DNA of 64,000 nucleotides from Photobacterium atrarenae. GTDB taxonomy: Bacteria; Pseudomonadota; Gammaproteobacteria; Enterobacterales; Vibrionaceae. Positions 1 to 9,690 of the stretch are shown here, one piece after another. Location of the stretch: positions 3,224,902-3,288,901 of the forward strand of contig NZ_CP101508.1 in assembly GCF_024380015.1 (NCBI RefSeq), given 5' to 3'. The position numbers and the translations under genes were made by a program. Below the pieces are notes generated by a model. It worked only from the letters and a program-made list of their open reading frames with translations. It was not told the origin of the DNA and did no database searches. Positions within the stretch are counted from its first letter, which is position 1. Each line of letters starts with the position of its first letter.

Positions 1-1
1 T

Positions 2-616
2 CTCCTGATGCTGGGGATGCACCTGGCCGGCGCGCTGGGCCGGGCGATTGTGCCGGACATCGCCAGCCCGGATCAGATCATGCCGACCCTGATGATGACG
101 GTACTGCCGCCAGTGGTGGCCGGGATCTTCCTTGCCGGCCCGATGGCGGCAATCATGTCGACCATCGACTCACAGTTGATCCAGGCCTCGGCCACCCTGC
201 TTAAAGATCTCTATCTCAACTATATCAACCCGGCAGCCGTAGAGCAGCCGGAAACCGAGTCCCGCCTGCCGAGGCTCTCGCTGTGGATCACCGGGATCTT
301 CTCACTTCTGGTGTTCATTGCCGCCACCAATCCGCCGGACATGATCATCTGGCTCAATCTGCTGGCCTTCGGCGGCATGCAGGCAGTCTTCCTCTGGCCG
401 CTGGTCCTGGGACTGTACTGGAAAAAGGCCTCGGCCACCGGCGCCTTTGCCTCGATGGCCGCCGGCCTGACCTGCTATATCGCCCTAGCCGTGTTCAAAC
501 CGGATCTCGGCGGCGTGCATGCCATCGTCCCAACCCTAGCCGTGGGGCTGTTCAGCTTCATCCTCGGCAGCCTCGCCAGACCGGCTGTCGCTGCCGAGCC
601 GCAACCTCAAGTCTAA
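2..616 (+). CDS. panF: Sodium/pantothenate symporter, C-terminal part (truncated by window edge)
   Basis: Open from the first bases of the window, so this is the C-terminal roughly 200 residues of a longer protein (PanF is usually about 480 aa). What is visible is highly hydrophobic with several membrane segments and the sodium:solute symporter (SSF) signature region around AGPMAAIMSTIDSQLIQAS, followed by a cytoplasmic loop and further helices. PanF imports pantothenate, the coenzyme A precursor, with Na+ across the inner membrane. The identification rests on SSF character plus position directly upstream of prmA, the conserved panF-prmA-dusB-fis order. A strong terminator follows the stop codon, so prmA is probably not simply read through from it. 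The true start lies outside the window. Confidence 0.9.
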   Translation, partial: LLMLGMHLAGALGRAIVPDIASPDQIMPTLMMTVLPPVVAGIFLAGPMAAIMSTIDSQLIQASATLLKDLYLNYINPAAVEQPETESRLPRLSLWITGIFSLLVFIAATNPPDMIIWLNLLAFGGMQAVFLWPLVLGLYWKKASATGAFASMAAGLTCYIALAVFKPDLGGVHAIVPTLAVGLFSFILGSLARPAVAAEPQPQV

Positions 617-639
617 CCAAACTGCCGCATCCCGCCTGC

Positions 640-671
640 AAGATAGCACCTTCCGGTGCTATCTTTTTTTC
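640..671 (+). terminator. Rho-independent terminator of panF
   Basis: An 11-bp stem (AAGATAGCACC / GGTGCTATCTT) with a TTCC loop runs straight into a T tract, 24 nt after the panF stop. Confidence 0.9.
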
Positions 672-772
672 AGGTGCCGCCCCGGCCGACACCGCCATGA
701 ACCAGGTGCGGGGTGGTGACTTTTTATGCTAGACTCCGCACCTTTGAACCGCAGCCTGATTGGAAATAACCC

Positions 773-1657
773 ATGCCCTGGATTCAGATTAAACTCAACG
801 CGACCGCAGAAAATGCCGAAGCCATTGGTGATATGCTGATGGAAGAAACCGGCGCCCTGTCCGTCACTTTCCTTGACGCTCAGGATACTCCGGTATTTGA
901 GCCGCTCCCTGGTGAAACCCGCCTGTGGGGCGATACCGATGTCGTCGGCCTGTATGATGCCGAGTCCGACATGGATCTGGTGCTCACCCTGCTGAAAAAC
1001 AGCCCGCTGCTGGCGGACGACTTCGCCTATAAAATCGAGCAGCTGGAAGACAAAGACTGGGAGCGCGAATGGATGGAGAACTTCCACCCAATGCGCTTCG
1101 GCCGCCGTTTGTGGATCTGCCCGAGTTGGCGTGAAGCCCCGGAGCCGGATGCCGTCAACGTCCTGCTGGATCCGGGCCTGGCCTTCGGCACCGGGACGCA
1201 TCCCACCACCTCGCTGTGCCTGGAGTGGCTCGACGGCCAGGATCTGAGCGGCAAAACTGTGATCGATTTTGGCTGCGGCTCGGGCATTCTGGCGATTGCT
1301 GCCATCAAGCTGGGCGCCGCCAAGGTGATCGGAATTGATATCGACCCGCAAGCGATCCTGGCTTCCCGAGACAATGCCGAGCGCAACGGCGTCGCCGATC
1401 AGCTGGAACTTTACCTGCCACAAGATCAGCCGGCCGATATCCAGGCCGATGTCGTGGTGGCCAACATCCTGGCCGGCCCGCTACGCGAGCTATCGCCAGT
1501 GATTAAAGGGCTGATCAAAGATGGCGGCGATCTGGCGATCTCCGGCGTGCTGGAAAGCCAGGCCGAAGATGTCGCCTCGTTCTACAGCGATGCCCTGACG
1601 CTGGACCCGATCACCGCCCGCGAAGAGTGGTGCCGGATCTCCGGTCACAAGGGATAA
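773..1657 (+). CDS. prmA: Ribosomal protein L11 methyltransferase
   Basis: A 294-aa protein, the normal PrmA length. PrmA uses S-adenosylmethionine to methylate ribosomal protein L11 in the cytoplasm; its substrate gene rplK lies elsewhere in this window. The N-terminal substrate-recognition domain (about 1-60) is followed by the linker [10 protein letters not shown] (91-100) and a Rossmann methyltransferase domain with the SAM loop VIDFGCGSG at 163-171, the acidic motif [10 protein letters not shown] after it, and the NILAGPL motif of the active site. The start at 773 gives the expected MPWIQIKL N terminus. It sits between panF and dusB as in Escherichia coli and Vibrio. Confidence 0.97.
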   Translation: MPWIQIKLNATAENAEAIGDMLMEETGALSVTFLDAQDTPVFEPLPGETRLWGDTDVVGLYDAESDMDLVLTLLKNSPLLADDFAYKIEQLEDKDWEREWMENFHPMRFGRRLWICPSWREAPEPDAVNVLLDPGLAFGTGTHPTTSLCLEWLDGQDLSGKTVIDFGCGSGILAIAAIKLGAAKVIGIDIDPQAILASRDNAERNGVADQLELYLPQDQPADIQADVVVANILAGPLRELSPVIKGLIKDGGDLAISGVLESQAEDVASFYSDALTLDPITAREEWCRISGHKG

Positions 1658-1757
1658 CGGCGTGATTGCAGCCAGGATTTGATTGTGTGCAAAATGGCCA
1701 ATTGATTGAATTTCATACACTTTTGTAATTCAAAAACGAAATGCTCAATTATTGGCC

Positions 1758-1786
1758 TTTTCAGAGAGGGAAAAAATGCGTAAAAT
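1758..1786 (+). promoter_or_regulatory. Probable dusB-fis promoter with GC-rich discriminator
   Basis: A -35-like TTTTCA (1758-1763), a 17-bp spacer and a -10 TAAAAT (1781-1786) are followed by GCGCGCCC. A GC-rich discriminator is typical of stringently controlled promoters, and fis is known to be growth-rate regulated. The dyad TTGAATT/AATTCAA just upstream (about 1704-1735) could bind a regulator. Two in-frame ATG codons at 1776 and 1785 fall inside or immediately after the promoter elements and are unlikely to be translated if this promoter is used. Confidence 0.6.
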
Positions 1787-1820
1787 GCGCGCCCTTACTG
1801 GCACAGTCAGGAACAGACGT

Positions 1821-2786
1821 TTGAAGATCGGTCCTTATCAACTAAAAAACCAGCTGATTGTTGCGCCCATGGCGGGTGTGACTGATCGGCCATTTCGCGA
1901 ACTATGCCTGCGCTATGGTGCGGGGATGGCGGTCAGCGAAATGATGTCTTCAAATCCAGATTTGTGGAAAACGTCTAAGTCCCAGAACCGTATGGTTCAT
2001 GAAGGCGAGTCCGGGATCCGCTCGGTTCAGATTGCCGGTGCCGATCCGAAACTAATGGCCGAAGCGGCGCAGTTCAGTGTTGAAAACGGTGCGCAAATCA
2101 TCGACATCAACATGGGTTGTCCGGCCAAGAAGGTCAACAAACGCCTGGCGGGCTCGGCACTGCTGCAGTACCCGGCGTTGGTCGAAGAGATCCTGCGTAG
2201 CGTGGTCAACGCGGTCGATGTGCCGGTGACGCTGAAAACCCGGACCGGCTGGGATCTGGACAACCGAAACTGTGTCGAGGTTGCCCAAATGGCCGAGCAA
2301 TGCGGCATTCAGGCCCTCGCCCTTCACGGCCGGACCAAAGCCTGTATGTACAAAGGCGAGGCAGAATACGATTACATCAGAGCGGTGAAAGAAGCGATCT
2401 CGATCCCGGTGATAGCGAACGGTGATATCGACTCACCGGAGAAGGCACGCTTCGTACTGGATTACACCGGTGCCGACGCTTTGATGATTGGCCGCCCGGC
2501 TCAAGGGCGTCCTTGGATTTTCCAGGAAATCCACCACTACTTAACAACTGGCGAATACTTGCCGGCGCCATCGATGGATGAAGTCGGCAATATCATGCTG
2601 GGTCATGTTCAGGAACTTCACCGTTTCTACGGCGAGTATCTCGGGTTGCGCATCGCACGTAAACACGTGTCTTGGTACTTGAAAGAACATGCCCCGGCAG
2701 GAGATTTTCGCCGGACCTTCAACGCTATCGAAGCTGCCCAGCAGCAACTCGATGCGCTGCAAGGCTACTTCGAAAACGTTGCATAA
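1821..2786 (+). CDS. dusB: tRNA-dihydrouridine synthase B
   Basis: DusB reduces a uridine in the tRNA D-loop to dihydrouridine using FMN and NADPH. The protein reads [20 protein letters not shown] at its start and carries the Dus active-site block [11 protein letters not shown] with the catalytic Cys, plus NGDI and [10 protein letters not shown] of the FMN-binding barrel; the C terminus matches DusB. The open frame extends upstream to 1752 (ATGs at 1776 and 1785), but a TTG at 1821 preceded by CAGGAA gives a 321-aa protein of the usual length, and the upstream ATGs overlap the probable promoter, so I prefer the TTG start. The gene is followed after 22 nt by fis, forming the conserved dusB-fis operon. 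Confidence 0.93.
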   Translation: MKIGPYQLKNQLIVAPMAGVTDRPFRELCLRYGAGMAVSEMMSSNPDLWKTSKSQNRMVHEGESGIRSVQIAGADPKLMAEAAQFSVENGAQIIDINMGCPAKKVNKRLAGSALLQYPALVEEILRSVVNAVDVPVTLKTRTGWDLDNRNCVEVAQMAEQCGIQALALHGRTKACMYKGEAEYDYIRAVKEAISIPVIANGDIDSPEKARFVLDYTGADALMIGRPAQGRPWIFQEIHHYLTTGEYLPAPSMDEVGNIMLGHVQELHRFYGEYLGLRIARKHVSWYLKEHAPAGDFRRTFNAIEAAQQQLDALQGYFENVA

Positions 2787-2808
2787 ATACGAGAAGAGCT
2801 GACAGAAT

Positions 2809-3105
2809 ATGTTCGAACAAAATCTGACTTCAGAAGCACTAACAGTGACGACTGTAACTTCACAAGACCAAATCACACAGAAGCCACTCCGTGACTCTGT
2901 CAAGGCGTCACTCAAGAACTACCTGGCTCAGTTAAACGGTCAGGAAGTCGATGATCTGTACGAGCTGGTTCTGGCTGAAGTTGAACAGCCACTACTGGAC
3001 ACCATCATGCAGTACACCCGCGGCAACCAGACACGCGCAGCGACCATGATGGGCATCAACCGCGGCACTCTTCGTAAGAAGCTGAAAAAATACGGCATGA
3101 ATTGA
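2809..3105 (+). CDS. fis: Nucleoid-associated DNA-binding protein Fis
   Basis: The 98-aa length is identical to E. coli Fis. Fis is a homodimeric DNA-bending protein that activates rRNA promoters and shapes the nucleoid. The N-terminal beta-hairpin arm is followed by the four-helix core, and the C-terminal helix-turn-helix covers the segment [20 protein letters not shown] (about 75-94). It is co-transcribed with dusB, 22 nt downstream. Two rRNA operons with AT-rich upstream regions, likely Fis targets, are in the same window. Confidence 0.98.
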   Translation: MFEQNLTSEALTVTTVTSQDQITQKPLRDSVKASLKNYLAQLNGQEVDDLYELVLAEVEQPLLDTIMQYTRGNQTRAATMMGINRGTLRKKLKKYGMN

Positions 3106-3138
3106 TTGCCGGCTTCCCTGGAAGCGGACAGAATAAAT

Positions 3139-3168
3139 AAAGGCAGAAACCGAGGTTTCTGCCTTTTG
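3139..3168. terminator. Bidirectional terminator between fis and the chemoreceptor gene
   Basis: The stem AAAGGCAGAAACC / GGTTTCTGCCTTTT with a short GAG loop lies between the convergent genes and has T or A tracts on both sides. Confidence 0.9.
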
Positions 3169-3197
3169 CATTTCTGGGCTTCGGTTGCAAGGCCGGG

Positions 3198-5090
3198 TTA
3201 CACTTTAAAGTGTGCCACCCCGGCTTCAATCTGCCCGGCCAGGCGTTTAAGCTCAACGGCCTGCTCACTGGCCAGCGCTACGTCCTCTGCCAACGACTCC
3301 GCCACCTGATTGACCCCGGCCGCATTGCTGCGGATCGCACTGGTCGCGCTCGACTGCTCTTCTGCCCCGGCGGCAATCTGCATCGACTGCATGCTAATTT
3401 GCTCTATCTGTTCGCTCATTTCACTGAGCTGCTGACCAACCGTATCCACTTCAGTCACACAACTTTCAGCCAGCTGATGGTTGCCGGTCATCACCTGCAC
3501 CGCTTGCTGTGTCGCCTGTTGCAGCGTTTCAATCATCGTCTGAATTTCAGCCGTCGAGCTGTGGGTTCGCTGCGAGAGCACCCGGACTTCATCAGCAACC
3601 ACCGCAAAGCCACGGCCCTGTTCTCCGGCGCGCGCCGCCTCAATTGCGGCGTTGAGGGCCAGCAAGTTGATCTGCTCGGCGATATCGCGAATGGTCGAGC
3701 TGATGGTGCCAATCTGCGCGCCATGCTGGTTCAGCTCGCGGATCAAAGCCGTCGAGTGACTCACATCCGCCGCCAGTTGCCCAATCGACGTCTGGCTGCG
3801 CTGCATATCTTGTTGCCCCTGATGACTCAGCATCGCCGTCTGGCGCACCGCATCGGCACTCTGCTCGGCATTGGCCGCAATTTCCTGGGTCGCCCCGGTC
3901 ATCTGCTCAACGGCCGTCGCCACCATCACAATATCATTCTGCTGGCGGCGAACCCGCTCACTGCGTGCCGCCGCGCCAGCAGCAACGTCCCCCGCCTGAG
4001 TATTCAGCGCCTGCGTCACGGTTTTGAGTTCACGGATCAATTGATGCAGGCGGCTGATAAACACGTTGAAGTTCCGGGCCAGCACCCCAATCTCATCCTG
4101 GCTTCGGGTCTCAATCCGCACCGTCAAATCCCCATCACCGTGGGCAATATCAGCCAGTGCCGCCGACACCAGCCTGAGCTCGCGCAACAGCCAGCCCATC
4201 AACCAGCTGGTGCCCACCGCCAGCAACAGCGCAACAACCAGCCCGACAATGATCTCTTCCTGCACCCATTGCTGCAGCGGCGCAACCAGCCGCTCATGGT
4301 CCATGACAAACACCAGCGACCAGTCCGTATTTGGCACGGGCACCGCCATCAGCCATTTCTTTTGCTCCCCCAGTACCACCGACTGCATTGCCCCTTCGGC
4401 TGCAACATCCCGGATCAACGAGGCCGAAAGCTGCTTATCCAGCTCTGCAATCTGTTTGAGGTTCTGCTCGCTATCCTGATGGGCCAGGATCAAACCATTG
4501 GCCGCTACCAACATGGCCGCCCCCTCCCCGGGCACGGCTATCCGAATAATATCCTGCGACAGCGCATCCAGTGCCAGGTTGGCACTCACAGCTCCAGCCC
4601 ACTGCCCCTGGCGATACACAGGCTCTGCAATCGCAACGACCAGCTTGTTGGCTGTCACACTGACAAACGGCGCCGTCACTACCTGGGCCTGTGCGGACAG
4701 TGCCGACCGGTACCACCCCCGGCTACGGGGATCGAACCCCGGCGGACTCTTCAGACTCGGATCATGACGATACATTTCCCCTGCCGAAGTGCCAAAATAG
4801 GCCAATAAAAAATGGCCACTTTGCTGTCCTTGCTGCAAGATCGGATACACCGCTTCCCCCTGCGCCAGCTTACCCAGTTGTCTACCCATGGCGGACACCG
4901 CATCCCGCTTGCCCTCAACCCATTGGCCGATCCCGAAAGCATAACCATCTAAGGTATGGCGACTTTCGTTTTCAATTTGTTGCCAACTTTGGCTCTTCAC
5001 TGAGTGATAGCCCAAAGAGATAATAATGATTCCGGCCAATAGAATAGAAAAAACACTGGCCAGCACGATTTTTGTTGTGAGTGATTTCAT
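3198..5090 (-). CDS. Methyl-accepting chemotaxis protein with periplasmic Cache-type sensor
   Basis: A 630-aa chemoreceptor. A membrane anchor (about residues 8-29) is followed by a periplasmic domain of about 250 residues resembling dCache (WYRSA near 126-130, VVAIAEPVY near 151-159), a second membrane segment (about 280-301), a HAMP domain (about 302-355) and a cytoplasmic signalling coiled coil. The receptor tip contains [20 protein letters not shown] (471-490), the segment that contacts CheA and CheW. It would sense a small extracellular ligand and control flagellar rotation; the ligand cannot be told from sequence. There are no che genes beside it, so it is an orphan receptor. It is convergent with fis and shares its terminator. 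Confidence 0.95.
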   Translation of the reverse strand: MKSLTTKIVLASVFSILLAGIIIISLGYHSVKSQSWQQIENESRHTLDGYAFGIGQWVEGKRDAVSAMGRQLGKLAQGEAVYPILQQGQQSGHFLLAYFGTSAGEMYRHDPSLKSPPGFDPRSRGWYRSALSAQAQVVTAPFVSVTANKLVVAIAEPVYRQGQWAGAVSANLALDALSQDIIRIAVPGEGAAMLVAANGLILAHQDSEQNLKQIAELDKQLSASLIRDVAAEGAMQSVVLGEQKKWLMAVPVPNTDWSLVFVMDHERLVAPLQQWVQEEIIVGLVVALLLAVGTSWLMGWLLRELRLVSAALADIAHGDGDLTVRIETRSQDEIGVLARNFNVFISRLHQLIRELKTVTQALNTQAGDVAAGAAARSERVRRQQNDIVMVATAVEQMTGATQEIAANAEQSADAVRQTAMLSHQGQQDMQRSQTSIGQLAADVSHSTALIRELNQHGAQIGTISSTIRDIAEQINLLALNAAIEAARAGEQGRGFAVVADEVRVLSQRTHSSTAEIQTMIETLQQATQQAVQVMTGNHQLAESCVTEVDTVGQQLSEMSEQIEQISMQSMQIAAGAEEQSSATSAIRSNAAGVNQVAESLAEDVALASEQAVELKRLAGQIEAGVAHFKV

Positions 5091-5468
5091 GCTGATTGCT
5101 CCTGCAACTTCCTGTCTGCTCCAACACCTGCTTGGCGTCCAGGCTGATCATGCATGCTCAACAGGCCGTTGCGACAACCAAGCGCTGTCCCTGCTAATCA
5201 GCCCTGAAATCCGGGCGCTGCCCGTCTCGCGTTGAGTCAATAAAGGAACAAACGCTACGGGCGCTCAGCGGCATCCGATTCAGGCTCGGGTTTCCATCGT
5301 TATAAGAGAGGTGGGTCGCATCGGCACAAGGCCAGACAGGGGCCGGAAAAACTGGGATTTGTCGAACGGCTCGGTCTGGCCTATTTTCGACAACAACAAC
5401 ATTGGGAAAAGCGAGAACGGTGCACCGCGCAAGGGCCCCGGCATCACCGAAGGCCCTTGCCGCAGGGA
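5091..5468. other. Intergenic region between the chemoreceptor and ppnP
   Basis: 378 bp without a convincing gene. It should hold the chemoreceptor promoter (minus strand), but I could not pick a clear -35/-10 pair. A 9-bp inverted repeat GCAAGGGCC / GGCCCTTGC at about 5429-5461 lies just after the ppnP stop; it lacks a T tract and may act as a transcript-end stabiliser. No c-di-GMP riboswitch consensus was recognised. Confidence 0.5.
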
Positions 5469-5750
5469 TTAGCGGTAGTCACACAGGTAGGCAGTTTCTT
5501 TCTCAATTTTGACATGGAAAGACGCATCGCCAGGGACTTCAAAATCATCACCGGCATAATAAGTTTCCCACTCGATATGACCCGGTAGCTTGACCGTCAT
5601 GGCCCCTTTGACCACAGTCATTCGCTCCGGCGCAGCAGTCGCAAACGTATATTCACCCGGCAGCATCACGCCGATACTGGCACGCTCACCACCGCTTTCA
5701 AACCCGATGGACTTAACCTGGCCTTCAAAATATTCATTTACGTTCAACAT
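5469..5750 (-). CDS. ppnP: Pyrimidine/purine nucleoside phosphorylase PpnP (cupin, formerly DUF1255)
   Basis: A 93-aa single-domain protein with the family landmarks MLNVNEYFEGQVKSIGF at the start, ERMTVVKGAMTVKLPG in the middle and FEVPGDASFHVKI near the end, closing with YLCDYR. The family forms a small beta-barrel cupin and phosphorolyses diverse nucleosides to base plus ribose-1-phosphate in the cytoplasm. Length matches E. coli YaiE/PpnP (94 aa). It stands alone between divergently spaced genes, so no operon role is implied. Confidence 0.95.
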   Translation of the reverse strand: MLNVNEYFEGQVKSIGFESGGERASIGVMLPGEYTFATAAPERMTVVKGAMTVKLPGHIEWETYYAGDDFEVPGDASFHVKIEKETAYLCDYR

Positions 5751-5875
5751 GATATTCCTTATCTACTTTCCGTAACATCTTCATATCTCGACGCTATCAT
5801 ATTTATTTGCCGGCCCCTAGCAAAAACTACCACCGCAATGCGGAAGTGATATCCGCGCGGCTTTCTGCCCCGGGT

Positions 5876-6292
5876 TCACGGTGCTTTATCCCCCGCGGCC
5901 AGGGCTTCGAGGATCGAGCAATGGCTGGCATCGTCGTTGTCCTCACCGCAACAGGCATCATTGATTTTCTTCAGCGCCATGCGAATCCGGCTCAGCTCGG
6001 CGATTTTGCCGTCTATCAGCGTCAGCTTGGCCGAAGTGATCGCTTTTACTTCAGCACAACTATGCTCAGTCGCTTCCAGGCGAATCTCCAGCAGCTCCCG
6101 GATCTCATCCAGGCTCAGCCCCAGCTCTTTGGCTTTGAGAATAAAATTGATCTGCTTGAGGCAGGCTTCGTTATATAAACGATAGCCAGAATCACTCCGG
6201 CCTGCCGGGGTCAGCAAGCCGTTCTTCTCGTAAAACCGCAAGGTATCGCTACTGACATCGCACAGCTTGGCCAGTTGTCCTATCAGGTACAT
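5876..6292 (-). CDS. zntR: MerR-family transcriptional regulator, ZntR-type Zn(II) sensor
   Basis: A 138-aa protein. The N-terminal winged helix-turn-helix (MYLIGQLAKLCDVSSDTLRF onward) is MerR type and is followed by a dimerisation coiled coil (about 78-110) and a C-terminal metal-binding loop CCGEDNDDASHC ending SILEAL. Paired Cys plus His/Cys at these positions are what distinguishes ZntR from CueR. ZntR activates zinc export ATPase genes by unwinding promoters with long spacers. No zntA lies next to it in this window, so its target is elsewhere. Other divalent metals such as Cd or Pb could also be sensed. Confidence 0.88.
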   Translation of the reverse strand: MYLIGQLAKLCDVSSDTLRFYEKNGLLTPAGRSDSGYRLYNEACLKQINFILKAKELGLSLDEIRELLEIRLEATEHSCAEVKAITSAKLTLIDGKIAELSRIRMALKKINDACCGEDNDDASHCSILEALAAGDKAP

Positions 6293-6348
6293 ATCGACTC
6301 ATCCTTTCTAAAAGCGTCTTGCTGGAAACCCATCCTGCCGCACGGAAA

Positions 6349-6386
6349 AAGCAAACGTTTGCGCGGCGGTCGAAATGATGTAATAT
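6349..6386 (+). promoter_or_regulatory. purH promoter with overlapping PurR operator
   Basis: The palindrome GCAAACGTTTGC (6351-6362, box 6349-6364) matches the PurR consensus. A -35 TTGCGC (6359-6364) overlaps its right half and a -10 TAATAT lies at 6381-6386 after a 16-bp spacer, so PurR plus hypoxanthine or guanine would block polymerase. Predicted transcription start is about 6393. Confidence 0.85.
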
Positions 6387-6392
6387 AAGCGC

Positions 6393-6526
6393 CGTCAACA
6401 AAAGGTACTCCACCAGGGGAAATACCGCCTATCGGTCGATTCTACCTGAGGGTATTTGCCAAAATCCAGCTGGAACGCAGCCGGCTTTTGGCAAATATTC
6501 CCCCGTGTACAAAAGAGATGGTCACA
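6393..6526 (+). promoter_or_regulatory. Structured 5' leader of purH, unassigned RNA
   Basis: The leader is unusually structured. GGGGAAATA (6416-6424) can pair with TATTCCCC (6496-6503), extended by GTAC (6405-6408) with GTAC (6507-6510). Inside, ATTTGCCAAAA (6454-6464) pairs perfectly with TTTTGGCAAAT (6486-6496) around an inner GCTG/CAGC stem, and ACCG/CGGT forms a small hairpin near 6424-6437. A competing pair AAATACC (6420-6426) with GGTATTT (6451-6457) is mutually exclusive with the long stem. No T tract follows, so control of translation or stability is likelier than termination. It does not match the ZTP riboswitch consensus as I remember it. Confidence 0.5.
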
Positions 6527-8119
6527 ATGGAAAACGCTCGTCCTATTCGCCGTGCGCTGATCAGCGTATCAGACAAAACTGGAATTGTTGAATTCGCGCA
6601 AGCTCTTGCCAATCGTGGTGTTGATATTCTGTCGACCGGCGGGACTGCCCGCCTGCTGGCCGAACAAGGCATCAAAGTTACCGAAGTTTCCGACTATACC
6701 GGCTTTCCTGAAATGATGGACGGCCGGGTGAAAACTCTGCACCCGAAAGTACACGGTGGCGTACTGGGTCGCCGCGGCCAGGATGATGCCGTGATGGCTG
6801 AGCACGGCATTGACCCGATTGACATGGTAGTGGTGAACCTCTACCCGTTTGCCCAGACCGTTGCCAACCCTGCGTGTACTCTGGCAGATGCAGTCGAGAA
6901 CATCGATATCGGCGGCCCGACCATGGTTCGTTCGGCAGCGAAAAACCACAAAGACGTGACCATTGTGGTCAACGCCCACGACTATGACCGCATTCTGTCT
7001 GAGCTGGAAAGCAACGACGGCTCACTGACCCAGGCCACTCGTTTCGACCTGGCCATTACCGCGTTTGAGCACACAGCCGCCTACGACGGCATGATCGCCA
7101 ACTATTTCGGCACCATGGTGCCGTCTTACGGCGAGAACAAAGAAGGTGATACAGCGTCGAAATTCCCGCGTACCTTCAACCAGCAGTTCGAGAAGAAGCA
7201 GGACATGCGCTACGGCGAGAACAGCCACCAGGCCGCCGCCTTCTACGTCGAGCAGCAGCCGCAAGAAGCCTCGGTCGCCACGGCCCGTCAGATCCAGGGC
7301 AAAGCCCTGTCTTACAACAACATCGCCGATACCGACGCGGCGCTGGAGTGTGTCAAAGAGTTTGACCTGCCGGCCTGTGTGATCGTCAAGCACGCGAACC
7401 CATGTGGTGTCGCTCTTGGCGACGATATCCTGCAAGCTTATGATCGCGCTTACAAAACCGATCCGACTTCTGCCTTCGGCGGCATCATTGCCTTCAACCG
7501 CGAGCTGGATGCAGCGACGGCCACAGCGATTGTCGAGCGCCAGTTTGTTGAAGTGATCATCGCCCCGAGCGTCTCTGCAGAAGCTGTTGCCGTGGTTGCG
7601 GCGAAGAAGAACGTCCGCCTGCTTGAATGTGGTGAGTGGTCGACCAAGACCACCGGCTTCGATGTCAAACGCGTCAACGGCGGCCTGCTAGTTCAGGATC
7701 GCGATCAGGGCATGGTCGGTCTGGAAGACCTGAAAGTAGTTTCCCAGCGCCAGCCGAGCGACGAAGAGCTGCGTGACGCCCTGTTCTGCTGGAAAGTGGC
7801 AAAATATGTCAAATCCAATGCGATTGTCTATGCCAAAGGCAACATGACCATCGGGGTTGGCGCCGGTCAGATGAGCCGCGTCTACTCGGCGAAAATTGCC
7901 GGGATCAAAGCCGCGGACGAGAACCTGGAAGTCGCCGGCAGCGTGATGGCTTCCGATGCCTTCTTCCCGTTCCGTGATGGCATCGATGCTGCCGCCGAAG
8001 CCGGGATCACCTGTGTGATTCAGCCGGGTGGCTCGATGCGCGACGAGGAAGTGATTGCCGCGGCCGACGAACACGGCATGGCGATGGTCTTCACCGGCAT
8101 GCGCCACTTCCGCCACTAA
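6527..8119 (+). CDS. purH: Bifunctional AICAR transformylase / IMP cyclohydrolase
   Basis: A 530-aa enzyme catalysing the last two steps of de novo IMP synthesis: formyl transfer from 10-formyl-tetrahydrofolate to AICAR, then ring closure. The N-terminal methylglyoxal-synthase-like cyclohydrolase domain (about 1-150) carries STGGTARLL and [10 protein letters not shown]; the transformylase domain carries KHANPCGVA with the catalytic Lys-His pair and ends [10 protein letters not shown]...GMRHFRH. The frame opens at 6488, but ATG 6527 gives the family N terminus ([17 protein letters not shown]) and has an AGAGATGG ribosome-binding site. PurR box and structured leader precede it; purD follows after a terminator. 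Confidence 0.98.
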   Translation: MENARPIRRALISVSDKTGIVEFAQALANRGVDILSTGGTARLLAEQGIKVTEVSDYTGFPEMMDGRVKTLHPKVHGGVLGRRGQDDAVMAEHGIDPIDMVVVNLYPFAQTVANPACTLADAVENIDIGGPTMVRSAAKNHKDVTIVVNAHDYDRILSELESNDGSLTQATRFDLAITAFEHTAAYDGMIANYFGTMVPSYGENKEGDTASKFPRTFNQQFEKKQDMRYGENSHQAAAFYVEQQPQEASVATARQIQGKALSYNNIADTDAALECVKEFDLPACVIVKHANPCGVALGDDILQAYDRAYKTDPTSAFGGIIAFNRELDAATATAIVERQFVEVIIAPSVSAEAVAVVAAKKNVRLLECGEWSTKTTGFDVKRVNGGLLVQDRDQGMVGLEDLKVVSQRQPSDEELRDALFCWKVAKYVKSNAIVYAKGNMTIGVGAGQMSRVYSAKIAGIKAADENLEVAGSVMASDAFFPFRDGIDAAAEAGITCVIQPGGSMRDEEVIAAADEHGMAMVFTGMRHFRH

Positions 8120-8130
8120 AAACCATATTC

Positions 8131-8165
8131 ACACCCAGGCCCCGCATACCGGGCCTGGGTGTTAT
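8131..8165 (+). terminator. Rho-independent terminator after purH
   Basis: A 12-bp stem ACACCCAGGCCC / GGGCCTGGGTGT closes on a CGCATACC loop and is followed by TTATT. It suggests purH and purD are at least partly separate transcription units. Confidence 0.8.
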
Positions 8166-8331
8166 TCAATTTAAGCTCACAGATTATTGTGAACATAAGC
8201 TTTAGCAACTTTTACGCATTTAGCGCAAAGCCATTTTTTTGAGTTCAAGGAAAGCGCACGGCGTTTATGCCGATTAATGAGTACGCTTGACACCGAAATC
8301 AGAAGAATGGCGACGCGATAAGGAAGAAAAC

Positions 8332-9615
8332 ATGAAAGTTCTGATCATTGGCAATGGCGGCCGCGAGCACGCCCTGGGCTGGAAAGCCGCGCAAAACCCT
8401 CAGGTTGAAACTGTCTACGTCGCGCCGGGCAATGCCGGGACTGCGCTGGAACCGAAACTGGAAAACGTCGCCATCGGCGTGGAAGATATCCAGGGGCTGG
8501 TCCAGTTTGCCCGGGAGAACCAGATTGACCTGACCATCGTCGGCCCGGAAGCACCGCTGGTGATCGGGGTGGTGGATGCCTTCCGTGCGGCTGAGCTGCC
8601 GATTTTCGGTCCGACCGAAGCCGCTGCCCAGCTCGAAGGCTCTAAAGCCTTCACCAAAGACTTCCTGGCCCGTCACCAAATTCCGACCGCGGAATACCAG
8701 AACTTTACCGAGATTGAACCGGCGCTGGCCTACCTGCGCGAGAAAGGCGCGCCAATCGTCGTCAAAGCCGATGGCCTGGCAGCCGGCAAAGGCGTGATTG
8801 TGGCGATGACGCTGGAAGAAGCCGAAGCCGCCGTGCGTGACATGCTGGCCGGCAACGCCTTCGGTGAAGCCGGTCACCGGGTGGTGATTGAAGAGTTCCT
8901 CGACGGCGAGGAAGCAAGCTTCATCGTGATGGTTGACGGTAAGAACGTACTGCCAATGGCCACCAGCCAGGACCACAAGCGGGTCGGCAACGGCGATACC
9001 GGACCGAACACCGGCGGCATGGGCGCCTACTCCCCGGCCCCGGTAGTCACGCCAGAAATCCACCAGCGGGTGATGGACGAGGTGATCTACCCGACTGTGC
9101 GCGGCATGGCTGCCGAAGGCGCACCTTACACCGGCTTCCTGTATGCCGGCCTGATGATCATGGCCGACGGCACGCCAAAAGTCATTGAATACAACTGCCG
9201 TTTCGGCGATCCGGAAACCCAGCCGATCATGCTGCGGATGCAGTCGGATCTGGTTGAGCTATGCCTGGCTGCCATTGACGGTAAGCTCAATACGATGGCG
9301 TCGAAGTGGGATCCGCGCGCCTCGATCGGCATCGTGCTCGCTGCCGGCGGCTACCCGGCCAGCTACCACAAAGGCGATGTGATTTCCGGCCTGCCAACGC
9401 AAAACACCGAAGGAGAGAAAGTCTTCCATGCCGGTACCTGCATGCAGGAAGGCAATGTGGTGACCAACGGCGGCCGGGTGCTGTGCGCCACGGCGATGGG
9501 CGACAGTGTGTCTGCGGCGCAGCAGCGTGCCTACGCCCTGGCCAAGCAGATCAGCTGGAACGGCGTGTTCTGCCGTGATGATATTGGCTACCGCGCAATT
9601 GCCCGCGAGCAATGA
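8332..9615 (+). CDS. purD: Phosphoribosylamine--glycine ligase (GAR synthetase)
   Basis: A 427-aa ATP-grasp enzyme joining glycine to phosphoribosylamine with ATP hydrolysis, the second step of purine synthesis. It begins MKVLIIGNGGREHALGWK, the PurD N-domain signature, and has the ATP-grasp motifs VVKADGLAAGKGVIVA and RFGDPETQ (metal and ATP binding). The frame is open from 8287, but ATG 8332 with AAGGAAG upstream is the conserved start. purH-purD order is as in enterobacteria. No second PurR box was seen in the 212-bp gap after purH. Confidence 0.98.
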   Translation: MKVLIIGNGGREHALGWKAAQNPQVETVYVAPGNAGTALEPKLENVAIGVEDIQGLVQFARENQIDLTIVGPEAPLVIGVVDAFRAAELPIFGPTEAAAQLEGSKAFTKDFLARHQIPTAEYQNFTEIEPALAYLREKGAPIVVKADGLAAGKGVIVAMTLEEAEAAVRDMLAGNAFGEAGHRVVIEEFLDGEEASFIVMVDGKNVLPMATSQDHKRVGNGDTGPNTGGMGAYSPAPVVTPEIHQRVMDEVIYPTVRGMAAEGAPYTGFLYAGLMIMADGTPKVIEYNCRFGDPETQPIMLRMQSDLVELCLAAIDGKLNTMASKWDPRASIGIVLAAGGYPASYHKGDVISGLPTQNTEGEKVFHAGTCMQEGNVVTNGGRVLCATAMGDSVSAAQQRAYALAKQISWNGVFCRDDIGYRAIAREQ

Positions 9616-9640
9616 TCGCAAGCGCTCGATAGCACCCTTA

Positions 9641-9670
9641 AAAAAACGCGCTGAATTCAGCGCGTTTTTT
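9641..9670. terminator. Bidirectional terminator between purD and the DUF1481 gene
   Basis: The perfect palindrome AAAAAACGCGCTGAA/TTCAGCGCGTTTTTT serves the convergent purD (+) and the minus-strand lipoprotein gene. Confidence 0.95.
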
Positions 9671-9690
9671 ATTGTCAGACATTACCGGTA

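Noticed and set aside
3210..4808. 532-aa plus-strand frame opposite the chemoreceptor
   Set aside because: Antisense shadow of a well-supported MCP gene, with a composition (Arg/His/Gln-rich) typical of a complement frame.
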